64,000 bases of DNA from NCBI GenBank assembly GCA_958347955.1, contig CATVXH010000011.1, positions 7,511-71,510 on the forward strand, written 5' to 3'. This DNA comes from an uncultured Sutterella sp. Its GTDB lineage: Bacteria > Pseudomonadota > Gammaproteobacteria > Burkholderiales > Burkholderiaceae_F. A model generated the notes under the pieces. That model did not search any database, was not told the origin of the DNA, and was given only the letters and a program-made list of their open reading frames with translations. The position numbers and the translations under genes are program-made. Below are positions 34,781 through 43,396 of this stretch, in pieces; the stretch's first letter is position 1; every line of letters starts with the position of its first letter.

Positions 34781-36079
34781 TTAACGGCAGCGCTTTTTAA
34801 GAATACCCTTGGTGATGTTTTCAACACCGCTTAAAGCGCATCCCATCAGGAACGCCAATTGCGGTCCCTGATAGGCATCCACGTGTTCGTAGACTTCGTC
34901 GAGCGTGTGCATCTTGCGGTTGCGTCCGCCTGCGCCCATGGCCAAACTCGGAATGCCCAAGCTCAAAGACACGTTGTGGTCGCCTGATGTTGAGGCGTAC
35001 ATGTGAAGCGGAAGGCCCAAAGCCAGGAGTCCGGCGCGAATAGCCTGACAGACGGGGCTTTCATAAGGTTGTTGACCGGCGGGACGGTTTCCGATCGGGG
35101 TGATCGTCACTTTGACCTTATTGGCATCGTTGGTGACACCCCAGTGCGCGTTTTCTTCCTCGGCCGCTTTTTCAAAGCAGGGCAAAATCTTGTCACGCAG
35201 TGCGAGCAGGGAAGCGTTTTCCGTGCTGCGCATATCGATATCCATCGATGCGTGAGCGGCGATGGAATTGACAGTTGTGCCGCCCGTCACCACGCCGACG
35301 GTGTAGGTGGTTTTCGGATCTTTGGGCACTTCGAGGTCACAGAGCACTTTACCCGTGCGCATTAAGGCGTGGATAGCCGAGGGTTGACCAAAACCCAGAT
35401 AGCTGTGACCGCCCGGGCCGTCAAAACTCACGCGATAGCGCAAGCTACCCGTGGCACCCACAATCGCATCGCTCGGATCGCACCAGTCTAATGACATGAA
35501 GGCGTCCACATCCACATTGGGATCACGGAAAAGGTGTTTGACGCCCCGCAGATCGCCTTCGCCTTCCTCGCCGACCGTGGCCACAAAAATGATGTCGCCC
35601 AATGTTTGCACATTGAGCTCTTGGAACATGCGGATGACTTGAAGCATTCCCGCCAATCCCCGAGAGTCATCGCCAATGGAGGGCGCGTAATAGCAGTTAC
35701 CTTCTTGACGGACTTTGAAATCAGTGTCCTTGGAAAAGACAGTGTCAAGGTGAGCTGAAATGATCAGTTTGGTGCGCGGCTCGGGACCCACGCCGGGACG
35801 CACGCCGATGACGTTGCCGACTTCATCCATGCGAACCTCTTGCAGACCCAATTTAGTGAAACGCTCGACAAAGTCCTTGCCGCGGATTTCTTCACCGAAG
35901 GGAGAGGAGGGGGTCTCAGTGATGGTAATTTGTTCTTTTAAACAAAGCTCGTCCTGGTCAACGGCCAACTGCAAAGCCTTTTTGACAAGATCGGCCGCCA
36001 TCAGCGTGTCCATGACGGTTTTAGTCTCAGGAAGCAGGGCGGGTAAACCGGGTTCCAGATTTTTCTTTTCTGCGCTCAT
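34781..36079 (-). CDS. M20 family metallopeptidase
   Basis: Zinc-dependent peptidase or deacylase of family M20, 432 residues, without signal peptide. The metal-binding residues are in SAHLDTV (His), GDDSRG (Asp bridging), the catalytic Glu pair in GEEGEGD, Asp in LDWCD and the terminal His in KMHTLDE. A dimerisation domain lies about 200-320 (FDGPGGHSYLGFGQPSA, NSIAAHASMDIDMRS). It resembles the PepT-like tripeptidase branch more than the PepD branch. Adjacent genes are unrelated. Together with pepT, the M20D enzyme and ggt, it gives this window a marked peptide-catabolic content. AAGGAAC lies upstream of the ATG. Confidence 0.85.
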   Translation of the reverse strand: MSAEKKNLEPGLPALLPETKTVMDTLMAADLVKKALQLAVDQDELCLKEQITITETPSSPFGEEIRGKDFVERFTKLGLQEVRMDEVGNVIGVRPGVGPEPRTKLIISAHLDTVFSKDTDFKVRQEGNCYYAPSIGDDSRGLAGMLQVIRMFQELNVQTLGDIIFVATVGEEGEGDLRGVKHLFRDPNVDVDAFMSLDWCDPSDAIVGATGSLRYRVSFDGPGGHSYLGFGQPSAIHALMRTGKVLCDLEVPKDPKTTYTVGVVTGGTTVNSIAAHASMDIDMRSTENASLLALRDKILPCFEKAAEEENAHWGVTNDANKVKVTITPIGNRPAGQQPYESPVCQAIRAGLLALGLPLHMYASTSGDHNVSLSLGIPSLAMGAGGRNRKMHTLDEVYEHVDAYQGPQLAFLMGCALSGVENITKGILKKRCR

Positions 36080-36224
36080 TTGATGTTCCTTTTCAGGTTT
36101 TATGTTCTGGTTATTTTAGCCCATGACCTTTCACAAATGACTTAAACAAAAAGTCAAAACGCTTTATAACCAATAACAGATTTTTTGTCGAAAAGGCTGA
36201 AATGGTAATTTGATGGATTACTAC

Positions 36225-36674
36225 TTAAAGAAGTCGCTTCAGATAAACCATGTCCTTGAGTTGAACGCCATCTTCAATAATCGGATGGTCGTAGTTTTTT
36301 AGAAAAAAATCTTTGACACGGTGAGAGAACGCAAAACCGCAATGTTCGTAAAAACCAATTGTGGTTTGGACATCGCCGGTTCCGACCAGAAGCGTTTCAT
36401 AGTTTTTGCCGTAGAAGCGAAAGAGAAAATTGAGCATCTGCCTGCCGAATCCTTTGCCTTGTTGAGTCTCACAGACGGCGAGATTTTTTAATTCAATTGT
36501 TTTTTCATCTTTGATTGTGACAACCGCGACGGCAATAGGCTCTTTATGCTCATCAAACATGACAAACATGTCACCAGGCTTAAGATAGCGGTCAATCATG
36601 CTTTCCTGTTCGTCACCAAGTAGAAGCAACGGTAGAAACATCTTTTTGTTTGTCTTAATTTGAATAATTTTCAT
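36225..36674 (-). CDS. GNAT family N-acetyltransferase
   Basis: A 149-residue acetyl-CoA-dependent acetyltransferase. Motif A is visible as ELKNLAVCETQQGKGFGRQML, with the pyrophosphate-binding QGKGFG loop at about residues 92-97, and motif B as GFYEHCGFAFSHRVKDFF. The acceptor cannot be predicted. Codon use is AT-rich, as in the neighbouring autotransporter gene from which it is divergent. The 217 bp between the two starts (36675-36891) hold no clear gene or classical promoter. Confidence 0.8.
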   Translation of the reverse strand: MKIIQIKTNKKMFLPLLLLGDEQESMIDRYLKPGDMFVMFDEHKEPIAVAVVTIKDEKTIELKNLAVCETQQGKGFGRQMLNFLFRFYGKNYETLLVGTGDVQTTIGFYEHCGFAFSHRVKDFFLKNYDHPIIEDGVQLKDMVYLKRLL

Positions 36675-36891
36675 GGGGTATTTTGGAAAATCTCAACCGC
36701 AAATATCATATCAAAGGAAAATAATGACGTTGGCGTTACTAGCACTTATATGACTCGGGAGATGAATTTGGGGGCGTTTACTGCTACGACGAGTCAGACG
36801 ATAAGAAACATTCAAATTGTGATATTCTGCTGCTTAGTAACTCAATCAAATGCCATATTTAAAGTCTTTGAAATTTTATATAGGAGTTTTG

Positions 36892-39636
36892 ATGTTAATA
36901 CCCCCCCCTACACACAACCAAGTTGTTTATCAGCATTATTTAAAGAAGTCCTGCTTTGCTCTCAGCCCTTTAGCAATAAGTTTAATGTTGGTGTCGTTTC
37001 AGGCAGTTGCCGCTTACACAGTTAATGACGATGGCACAGTGCTTACTGGAGATAGCAGTTTACAGGAGCGTGATAAAGCCTATGAAGATTTGTCTAAATT
37101 TAAAGAAGTTCGTGTCGATGTTAACGGAAAACCGGCTTACAACGCTTATTCGAATCGAATTGATGCATCAGGCACGGATTTTTATCTTACTGTGAACTCC
37201 ACTGACGGAGCTGGCAACCACGATGCAATCAAATTAAATAACCATGGACCGTGGATGAATGTCAAAGATTTGTATATTACAGTAACGGCATATAAATCAG
37301 ACGGTGTTAATGTTACTTGGGATTCTCACGATGCTGATGAAGGTAAAAATACACCTCATGTATCAGCTCGAAATGCATATATTACGATCAATGCATTGGA
37401 TGGAAATGGATACGGACTTCGTGCAAATAGCTCTAAACAAGCCACAGCAAAGTCTTATATAGATATAAATCAGGACGCCATAATTGATATGAACAATGGC
37501 GGAACAGCAATCTTCGCAGGAATCTCTCGTTCTGATACATATTATGACGATGAACTTGATGAGGGAGAGAGTGAAAAACGTTGTCTCATAGGGAATCTTT
37601 TCTGTAGAACATACACAGGTTCCGGTTATGCAGCAGAGGTTAGTGTCTCAGGTGATACACGAATTACGCTTGGTAAAAATGGGTTTGCTGGAACAATTTC
37701 ATCCTTTCAGGATGCGAGTTTGTATGCTAGATATCAGGGGACAATACACGTTAATAATTTGATCATTCAGTCTTATGGCAGTGGGAGACGTGATGTATAC
37801 GGGATTCTTGCTGGTGAAAGAAGTAAAAATGAAAATAAGCAACATTATCAACCTAACGTTATCGTTGACGGCAATGTTGATATAGACATGACATTGGGTG
37901 AAAAAGGCAGGGGAGAAATATATGCACTGAAAGCGATCGAAGGAGATATTTCGGTCAATAAAGAATGGCATGCCGACTATGTCAGGATTAAAGGCAATAT
38001 CGATAATGAGGACGGTAAAATTGAAGTCAATTTTGCTAACAGCAGTTCAAATTTAATAGGGGCGGCCACTTCAGGCGATCACGCCACAACGAGCTTCTCA
38101 TTTAAAGATGGCGCGAGTTGGATCATTTCTGGAAATTCTAATATATCGGAACTATCCCTTGATAATGGTAATATTTCTTTCGATAAAGCTCTTGTATATG
38201 GTTCAAATGCACAAACTAAGACGGATAATTCCGAGTATTGGAAACTGTCGACAGGTTCACTAACAGGTTCGGGAACCATAACCAGTCGGGTTGATTTGGC
38301 GCTCGACACTAGTAGTACATTGGCAAATGATCAAATAGAAGCTGATACCGTGAACGGAACATTCACCGGCAGAATTGTTTTTAATGGTGTTGCTCCGTCA
38401 TTGAGTAAACTCTATACCTCTAATTGGCTTTTCAGTCAGGGCGATGGTTCAATGACAATTCATGATCCGACAGGTGGTAATAGTTACTCAGCCAATGGTT
38501 CGATTGTTTCGTGGTCTTTGAAATTTGTGCCGGAGAGTATAGACATTTCTTCTCTTACTAAAGAAGAATTGGAAAACTTAGGTAACACTGGTCAAGGCAA
38601 TGGTAAATGGTATCTGGTGCAAACGGGAGTTGAGCTAGAAAAGCCCGACCTTCCACCGGAAGTGGCACAAATTGAGAATTTAGGTTCAAGTGTTGCTCAG
38701 GCTGTCGGTTGGTTATCCGAGAAGAATGATCTGCGTCGCCGATTGGGTGAAGTTCGTTATGGTACTCGAACAGGTGCTTGGGTTAAAGCCTTTAATCGAC
38801 AAGACAGGGCTCAAGGATTCCGTTATAGCGGCTTTAAACAAGAGTCTAGTGGTATTCACGTTGGTTATGACACTTTGATCTCACAAACAGACTCTTACGA
38901 TTGGATCGTTGGAGCTACGCTTCGATATGCACATTCAACCCAAGAAGGTCTTGAGACAGCATATGGCGGCGATGGCCGACTTGATGAATACTCCGCTAAG
39001 GTATACGCATCCTGGATTCACAACAATGGCTCCTATTTAGATTTGATCGCTCAAGTTGGGTATTACAATCAAGAAATTATTGGTACAAATAACGAGTCAA
39101 CAGGTTCATTTGATGCAAATTACCATAACATTGGCTACGGTATGTCTGCTGAAGTTGGGCATATGTTCACTCTATGGGATTCTGGTAAAGGGCACTGGAT
39201 CGATCACGTATTCTTTGAACCAGAATTGGAATTGTCATATTTCTATGTTAAAGGGGAAAGCTTTAAAACGTCGACAGGTTTGAAGGTTGATCAAGGCAAT
39301 GCAGATTTTTTAACGGGTAGACTGGGTTTTGTTTTAGGAAAGAAAGTTAATTATGGTTCGAGCGAGGATTTCCGTAAACGCTGGTATCAAGTTGGTCTTA
39401 TTGGAGGTATAAATCACGAATTCCTTGGAGATCAAACAATTCGATTTACTGGCATTGATGGAGGTTCGGCAAAAGTTAAAGGGCATGGTCTAGGGGGAAC
39501 TTCTTTCTATTACGGCATCACTGCAGATTGGCAAGTCAGTGACAATTTGCGTGTTTATGGGGAGCTAGATCGAGAAGAAGGGGAGCATTACACAAAGGAC
39601 TATGGTGTTAATATTGGTTTGAAATACGCTTTCTAA
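36892..39636 (+). CDS. Autotransporter 3 with an intragenic C8 tract
   Basis: A 914-residue autotransporter. TAGGAG (36881-36886) lies 5 nt before the ATG at 36892, and codons 4-6 are CCC CCC CCT, an eight-C tract (36901-36908). The N-terminus continues into a basic stretch and the Sec core FALSPLAISLMLVSFQAVAA, so cleavage is expected near residue 41. The passenger is beta-rich with many Asp/Asn/Gly and, unusually, one cysteine pair spaced by six (RCLIGNLFCR, about residue 230). The barrel domain begins near AQAVGWLSEKNDLRRRLGEVR and ends NIGLKYAF with terminal Phe. The gene is clearly more AT-rich than most of the window, suggesting recent acquisition. An open upstream extension to 36850 has no ribosome site. 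Confidence 0.9.
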   Translation: MLIPPPTHNQVVYQHYLKKSCFALSPLAISLMLVSFQAVAAYTVNDDGTVLTGDSSLQERDKAYEDLSKFKEVRVDVNGKPAYNAYSNRIDASGTDFYLTVNSTDGAGNHDAIKLNNHGPWMNVKDLYITVTAYKSDGVNVTWDSHDADEGKNTPHVSARNAYITINALDGNGYGLRANSSKQATAKSYIDINQDAIIDMNNGGTAIFAGISRSDTYYDDELDEGESEKRCLIGNLFCRTYTGSGYAAEVSVSGDTRITLGKNGFAGTISSFQDASLYARYQGTIHVNNLIIQSYGSGRRDVYGILAGERSKNENKQHYQPNVIVDGNVDIDMTLGEKGRGEIYALKAIEGDISVNKEWHADYVRIKGNIDNEDGKIEVNFANSSSNLIGAATSGDHATTSFSFKDGASWIISGNSNISELSLDNGNISFDKALVYGSNAQTKTDNSEYWKLSTGSLTGSGTITSRVDLALDTSSTLANDQIEADTVNGTFTGRIVFNGVAPSLSKLYTSNWLFSQGDGSMTIHDPTGGNSYSANGSIVSWSLKFVPESIDISSLTKEELENLGNTGQGNGKWYLVQTGVELEKPDLPPEVAQIENLGSSVAQAVGWLSEKNDLRRRLGEVRYGTRTGAWVKAFNRQDRAQGFRYSGFKQESSGIHVGYDTLISQTDSYDWIVGATLRYAHSTQEGLETAYGGDGRLDEYSAKVYASWIHNNGSYLDLIAQVGYYNQEIIGTNNESTGSFDANYHNIGYGMSAEVGHMFTLWDSGKGHWIDHVFFEPELELSYFYVKGESFKTSTGLKVDQGNADFLTGRLGFVLGKKVNYGSSEDFRKRWYQVGLIGGINHEFLGDQTIRFTGIDGGSAKVKGHGLGGTSFYYGITADWQVSDNLRVYGELDREEGEHYTKDYGVNIGLKYAF
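36901..36908 (+). repeat. C8 homopolymer in codons 4-6 of autotransporter 3
   Basis: Eight C directly after ATG TTA ATA. With eight, the frame is open for 914 codons. With nine, the frame ends at TAA near 37025; with seven, it ends at TAA within about 17 codons. This is the design of a slippage-controlled on/off switch. Confidence 0.75.
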
Positions 39637-39686
39637 TGTGCATATTCTTTGTTGTAGCTCAGAAAGAAAAAACATAATGACAGCTT

Positions 39687-39720
39687 AGCGGTGAAATTGA
39701 TTCAATTTCACCGCTTTAGT
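39687..39720 (+). terminator. Terminator of autotransporter 3
   Basis: A 14-bp perfect stem, AGCGGTGAAATTGA (39687-39700) and TCAATTTCACCGCT (39702-39715), followed by a short TTAGTT. The T-run is weak, but the stem is long. Confidence 0.7.
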
Positions 39721-39906
39721 TAATGCGCGTAGTAGGGCACAACGTTGATATTGAAGATAATGATTTCAAAGTTCGGGAGCCTTTGCCTGGCAGAAGAGAA
39801 TGGAATGCCTTATCACAAATAGTCTAGGTTTGTTAAAAGCACTTTGTTCTAATTTCTTCGCATTCTGTGCTAGATTGATGTGGAAAAATTTTTTAGAGGC
39901 CAATTC

Positions 39907-41049
39907 ATGCTGAACTTTAATTACTGCAACCCTACCCGCATTCTTTTCGGTCGCGATGAGCATAAGAAATTGGGTGAGGCTCTCAAAAAAGAAAATATCG
40001 GCAAAGTGCTGATTGTGTACGGTGGGGGTAGCGCGCTCAGAAACGGTACGGTGTCCGCTGTTCAGTCATCTTTGGAAGACGTGGGTATTGAATACTTCAC
40101 CATGGGCGGCGTCAGAGCCAATCCGACGCTTGACTTTGCCGCCAAAGTGAAAAAGATCGCCGTGGACTCTCAAGTGGATGCTTTGCTTGCCATCGGCGGC
40201 GGCAGTGTCATCGACACCTGCAAGGTGGCGGCGGCCTGGGCCAAATACGATGGCGACGCTTGGGACTTTTTTACCAAAGGGGTTGCCATTGACGACGCGA
40301 TTCCCGTGGCCTGCGTGTTGACGATTCCGGCTGCCGGCAGCGAACAGTCCATCCGCATGGTGATCAATCACAACGGTTTGAAACTCGGAACGGCAAGCGA
40401 AAAAATCCGTCCGATGATTTCCGTGGTGAATCCGGAGCTGTTTTTCACATTGCCTGAAAATCAGATTGCCGCCGGTGTCGTGGACATGATAAGTCACATT
40501 TTTGAACGTTATTTCACCAACACCGAGCACGTGGATTTTGTTTCCGGGCAAGCTGAAGCCGCCGTTCGCACGGCGATTGAAATGGGGCCCAAGTTGCTTG
40601 AAAACCCGAAAGACTATGACGCCTGGTGCCAGGTGGCCATGGTGGGCAGTTGGGCGCACAATGGCTTTTATGGTTTGGGACAGGTTGAGGATTGGGCTTG
40701 TCACGCCATGGAGCATGAACTTTCGGCCTATGACCCGACTATCACTCACGGCGCGGGTTTGGCGGTTATCACACCTTCCTGGCTTCGTCATGTGGCCGAT
40801 GTGAATCCTGAGCGAATGAAGCGTTTCGCCCGTAATATTTTCGGGGCGCAAACCATCGAAGAGGGGATTGAAAAGTTAGAGGCCTTTTATCGTGAAATGA
40901 AGATGCCGAGCAGATTGTGCGAGTTCGGTCTCACCTCTGAAGCTCTGAAAGCCTGCGCGCAGAGCGCTTGTGCGAGATCGGGGACAATCGGCCAATTCAA
41001 AAAATTGACCTCGGAGGATGTTTTAGCCATTTATGAGCGTGTTTTCTAA
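39907..41049 (+). CDS. Iron-containing alcohol dehydrogenase
   Basis: Group III (Fe-dependent) alcohol dehydrogenase, 380 residues, that interconverts alcohols and aldehydes with NAD(P)H. The nucleotide-binding block is VLIVYGGGSALRNG, followed by AIGGGSVIDTCKVAA; the metal ligands lie in VDMISHIFERYF and in the pair WACHAMEHELSAYDPTITHGAGLAVI. It resembles the butanol-dehydrogenase/YqhD branch, often NADPH-linked, useful for fermentative aldehyde disposal. The ATG at 39907 follows AGAGG by 7 nt; the nine-residue upstream extension from 39880 is unlikely. The thrS promoter follows shortly after its stop. Confidence 0.88.
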   Translation: MLNFNYCNPTRILFGRDEHKKLGEALKKENIGKVLIVYGGGSALRNGTVSAVQSSLEDVGIEYFTMGGVRANPTLDFAAKVKKIAVDSQVDALLAIGGGSVIDTCKVAAAWAKYDGDAWDFFTKGVAIDDAIPVACVLTIPAAGSEQSIRMVINHNGLKLGTASEKIRPMISVVNPELFFTLPENQIAAGVVDMISHIFERYFTNTEHVDFVSGQAEAAVRTAIEMGPKLLENPKDYDAWCQVAMVGSWAHNGFYGLGQVEDWACHAMEHELSAYDPTITHGAGLAVITPSWLRHVADVNPERMKRFARNIFGAQTIEEGIEKLEAFYREMKMPSRLCEFGLTSEALKACAQSACARSGTIGQFKKLTSEDVLAIYERVF

Positions 41050-41071
41050 TCAACAATGCTCATGAGCGCGC

Positions 41072-41101
41072 TTTACAAAGCTCTTTTCAGAGGTCTACAA
41101 T
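41072..41101 (+). promoter_or_regulatory. Sigma-70-type promoter of the thrS leader
   Basis: TTTACA (41072-41077) and TACAAT (41096-41101) each match five of six consensus bases and are separated by 18 bp. Transcription would start near 41108, about 23 nt before the leader ORF. Confidence 0.65.
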
Positions 41102-41130
41102 TAACGGGTCAGTTATATAGGACTTTTCAA

Positions 41131-41175
41131 GTGATTTTAAGTTGCAATACCGCTCGAACTACAACAACTCGTTAA
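41131..41175 (+). CDS. Threonine-rich leader peptide of thrS (attenuation)
   Basis: A 14-codon ORF starting at GTG, 8 nt after AGGA (41119-41122), encoding MILSCNTARTTTTR. Codons 10-13 are ACT ACA ACA ACT and codon 7 is ACC, so five of fourteen are threonine. A hairpin CTCGTTA (41168-41174) with TAACGAG (41184-41190) overlaps its last codons and stop. An intrinsic terminator follows at 41223 and thrS starts at 41292. This is the classical arrangement in which charged-tRNA-Thr shortage stalls the ribosome on the Thr codons and prevents terminator formation. An antiterminator can be drawn between CGAGCC (41187-41192) and GGCTTTTCG (41232-41240), but it is imperfect. Attenuation is therefore inferred, not shown. 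Confidence 0.7.
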   Translation: MILSCNTARTTTTR

Positions 41176-41222
41176 CAATTTGCTAACGAGCCCGCTTGTG
41201 TTGCTTGAAATCATTCAAAATT

Positions 41223-41259
41223 AAAAAGTGTGGCTTTTCGGTAAGCCACACTTTTTTTT
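41223..41259 (+). terminator. Terminator/attenuator in the thrS leader
   Basis: AAAAAGTGTGGCTT (41223-41236) pairs perfectly with AAGCCACACTTTTT (41243-41256) around the loop TTCGGT and ends in eight T (41252-41259). It lies 33 nt before the thrS start codon and downstream of the likely thrS promoter, so it must be read through for thrS expression. The Fe-ADH upstream may also end here. Confidence 0.85.
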
Positions 41260-41291
41260 ATAGATCATTACCGAAGAAAAGGAATAGAAAA

Positions 41292-43205
41292 ATGCTATCC
41301 GTAACGCTTCCAGACGGTTCCAAACGGGAATTTGAATCGGCTGTGTCGGTCGCCGATGTGGCCAAAAGCATCAGCACGAGTCTTGGCAAGGCTGCGATTG
41401 CCGCCCGCCTTGACGGAAAATTGGTTGACACTTCCACAGTGATTGATCACGACGCGACATTGGCCATCATCACCGATAAGGATCCCGAAGCGCTCGAAAT
41501 TGTTCGCCACTCGACGGCTCACTTGATGGCTCAGGCTGTTAAGGAACTTTATCCCGATGCGCAAGTGACAATCGGTCCGGCGATTGAAAACGGCTTTTAC
41601 TATGACTTCTCTTACAAGCGTCCCTTTACGCCTGAAGACCTCACCGCGATTGAAAAGCGCATGGACGAATTGGCCGCGAAGAATATCCCGATCGTTCGCA
41701 AGGAAATGAAGCGCGAGGAGGCGATTGCCTTTTTCTTGGGCTTGGGTGAAAAATACAAAGCCGAACTGATTGAAGCGATTCCCGAAGGCGAAACGATTTC
41801 GCTTTATGAGCAAGGCGACTTCATCGATCTTTGCCGCGGACCTCACGTGCCGAGCACGGGCAAACTCAAGGTTCACAAGCTCATGAAGGTGGCGGGCGCC
41901 TACTGGAGGGGCGACTCCAAAAATGAAATGCTGCAGCGTATCTATGGTACGGCCTGGTTGAAGAAAGACGATTTGAAAGCCTATCTGACGATGCTCGAAG
42001 AGGCTGAAAAGCGCGACCATCGTCGTTTGGGCAAGGAGCTTGATCTTTTCCACCTGCAGGAAGAGGCCCCCGGCATGATTTTCTGGCACGCCAAGGGCTG
42101 GGCCCTGTGGCAGCAAGTCGAAAAATACATGCGCACCATCTACCAAGACAATGGTTACGATGAAGTGAAGGCTCCGCAGGTTTTGGACCGTTCTTTGTGG
42201 GAACGTTCCGGCCACTGGGCGAAGTATCGCGAAAATATGTTCACGACTGAGTCTGAAAACCGCTACTACGCCTTAAAGCCCATGAACTGCCCGGGTCATA
42301 TTCAGATCTTTAACTCCGCGCTGCGCAGCTATCGTGATCTGCCGATGCGTTTGGGCGAATTCGGTCAATGCCACCGCAATGAACCGTCCGGTTCTCTGCA
42401 CGGCTTGATGCGTGTGAGAGGCTTCACGCAGGATGATGGTCATATCTTCTGCACGGAAGATCAGATTCTGTCCGAATGCGAGGCGTATTCGAAGTTAGTC
42501 AAAGAGGTTTATCACACCTTCGGTTTTGACAACATTGCCTACAAGGTGGCCACGCGTCCTGAAATGCGTATCGGTGAAGATTCCGCTTGGGACAAGGCCG
42601 AGGCCGCGTTGATGAAGAGCTTGGATGATTTGGGACTTGAGTACGAGATTCTGCCAGGCGAAGGCGCTTTCTATGGTCCTAAGATCGAGTACCATCTCAA
42701 AGATTGCCTGGGCCGTTCTTGGCAGTGCGGCACGATTCAGGTCGACTTCCAAATGCCGGGTCGTTTAGGCGCCGAGTACGTGGCCGAAGACAATTCGAGA
42801 AAAGTGCCTGTGATGCTGCACCGCGCCATCATCGGTTCTTTGGAACGTTGGATCGGCATGTTGATTGAACACTACGCAGGCGCCATGCCCGTGTGGCTTT
42901 CGCCGGTTCAGGTGGCTATTGCCAACATTACCGAACACCAAGCCGGTTATGTGGATGAGATTGCCGCCAAGATGAAGGCCGCGGAACTTCGCGTGCAAAA
43001 AGACGTGCGCAACGAAAAGATCAACTACAAGATCCGCGAATTGAGCTTGCAAAAGCTCCCGTACATCGTTGTGGTGGGTGACAAGGAAATGGAAGCCGGC
43101 ACGGTGGCCGTTCGCGCCCGCGGCGGCAAGGACCTTGGCGTGATGAAGGTCGAAGACTTTATCGCGCGTGTGGTTGAAGAAAACGATAAAAAGGTTAACG
43201 GCTAA
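41292..43205 (+). CDS. thrS: Threonyl-tRNA synthetase
   Basis: Charges tRNA-Thr with threonine. At 637 residues the domains are TGS (about 1-62), the N2 editing domain with the HSTAHLMAQAV block (about 72-225), the class II catalytic core (about 240-535) and the anticodon-binding domain (about 540-637). The zinc site that recognises threonine is visible: Cys333 in MNCPGH, with the two His ligands downstream as in E. coli. Motif 2 is FGQCHRNEPSG. The ATG at 41292 has AAAGGAA 8 nt upstream. Upstream lies an apparent Thr attenuator, and a strong terminator follows, separating it from infC. This differs from E. coli, where thrS and infC are closely linked and thrS is controlled by operator-binding of its own product. 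Confidence 0.97.
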   Translation: MLSVTLPDGSKREFESAVSVADVAKSISTSLGKAAIAARLDGKLVDTSTVIDHDATLAIITDKDPEALEIVRHSTAHLMAQAVKELYPDAQVTIGPAIENGFYYDFSYKRPFTPEDLTAIEKRMDELAAKNIPIVRKEMKREEAIAFFLGLGEKYKAELIEAIPEGETISLYEQGDFIDLCRGPHVPSTGKLKVHKLMKVAGAYWRGDSKNEMLQRIYGTAWLKKDDLKAYLTMLEEAEKRDHRRLGKELDLFHLQEEAPGMIFWHAKGWALWQQVEKYMRTIYQDNGYDEVKAPQVLDRSLWERSGHWAKYRENMFTTESENRYYALKPMNCPGHIQIFNSALRSYRDLPMRLGEFGQCHRNEPSGSLHGLMRVRGFTQDDGHIFCTEDQILSECEAYSKLVKEVYHTFGFDNIAYKVATRPEMRIGEDSAWDKAEAALMKSLDDLGLEYEILPGEGAFYGPKIEYHLKDCLGRSWQCGTIQVDFQMPGRLGAEYVAEDNSRKVPVMLHRAIIGSLERWIGMLIEHYAGAMPVWLSPVQVAIANITEHQAGYVDEIAAKMKAAELRVQKDVRNEKINYKIRELSLQKLPYIVVVGDKEMEAGTVAVRARGGKDLGVMKVEDFIARVVEENDKKVNG

Positions 43206-43231
43206 TGCGCTCAGCTAATCTTTAAAACACG

Positions 43232-43268
43232 CCCGGCGGCTAAAATAGATTGGCCGCCGGGATTTTTT
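43232..43268 (+). terminator. Intrinsic terminator of thrS
   Basis: CCCGGCGGC (43232-43240) pairs with GCCGCCGGG (43253-43261) and is followed by ATTTTTTG. infC therefore probably needs its own promoter in 43269-43380, where I see no convincing pair of hexamers. Confidence 0.85.
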
Positions 43269-43396
43269 GTTTTAAAGGTGCCAGATTGTGTTGTTTTTTG
43301 TGAGCAAAACTCCCAAAAATCAAGGAAAAAGTGGTAAAGTGAGCGCTCGCGCTGTCATGCGTGATGAGATAAAGTTGAGTATTTAGGAGAACGATC

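Noticed and set aside
41196..41291. 32-codon upstream extension of thrS
   Set aside because: It reads through the terminator hairpin. The TGS domain starts at the ATG 41292 with a proper ribosome site.
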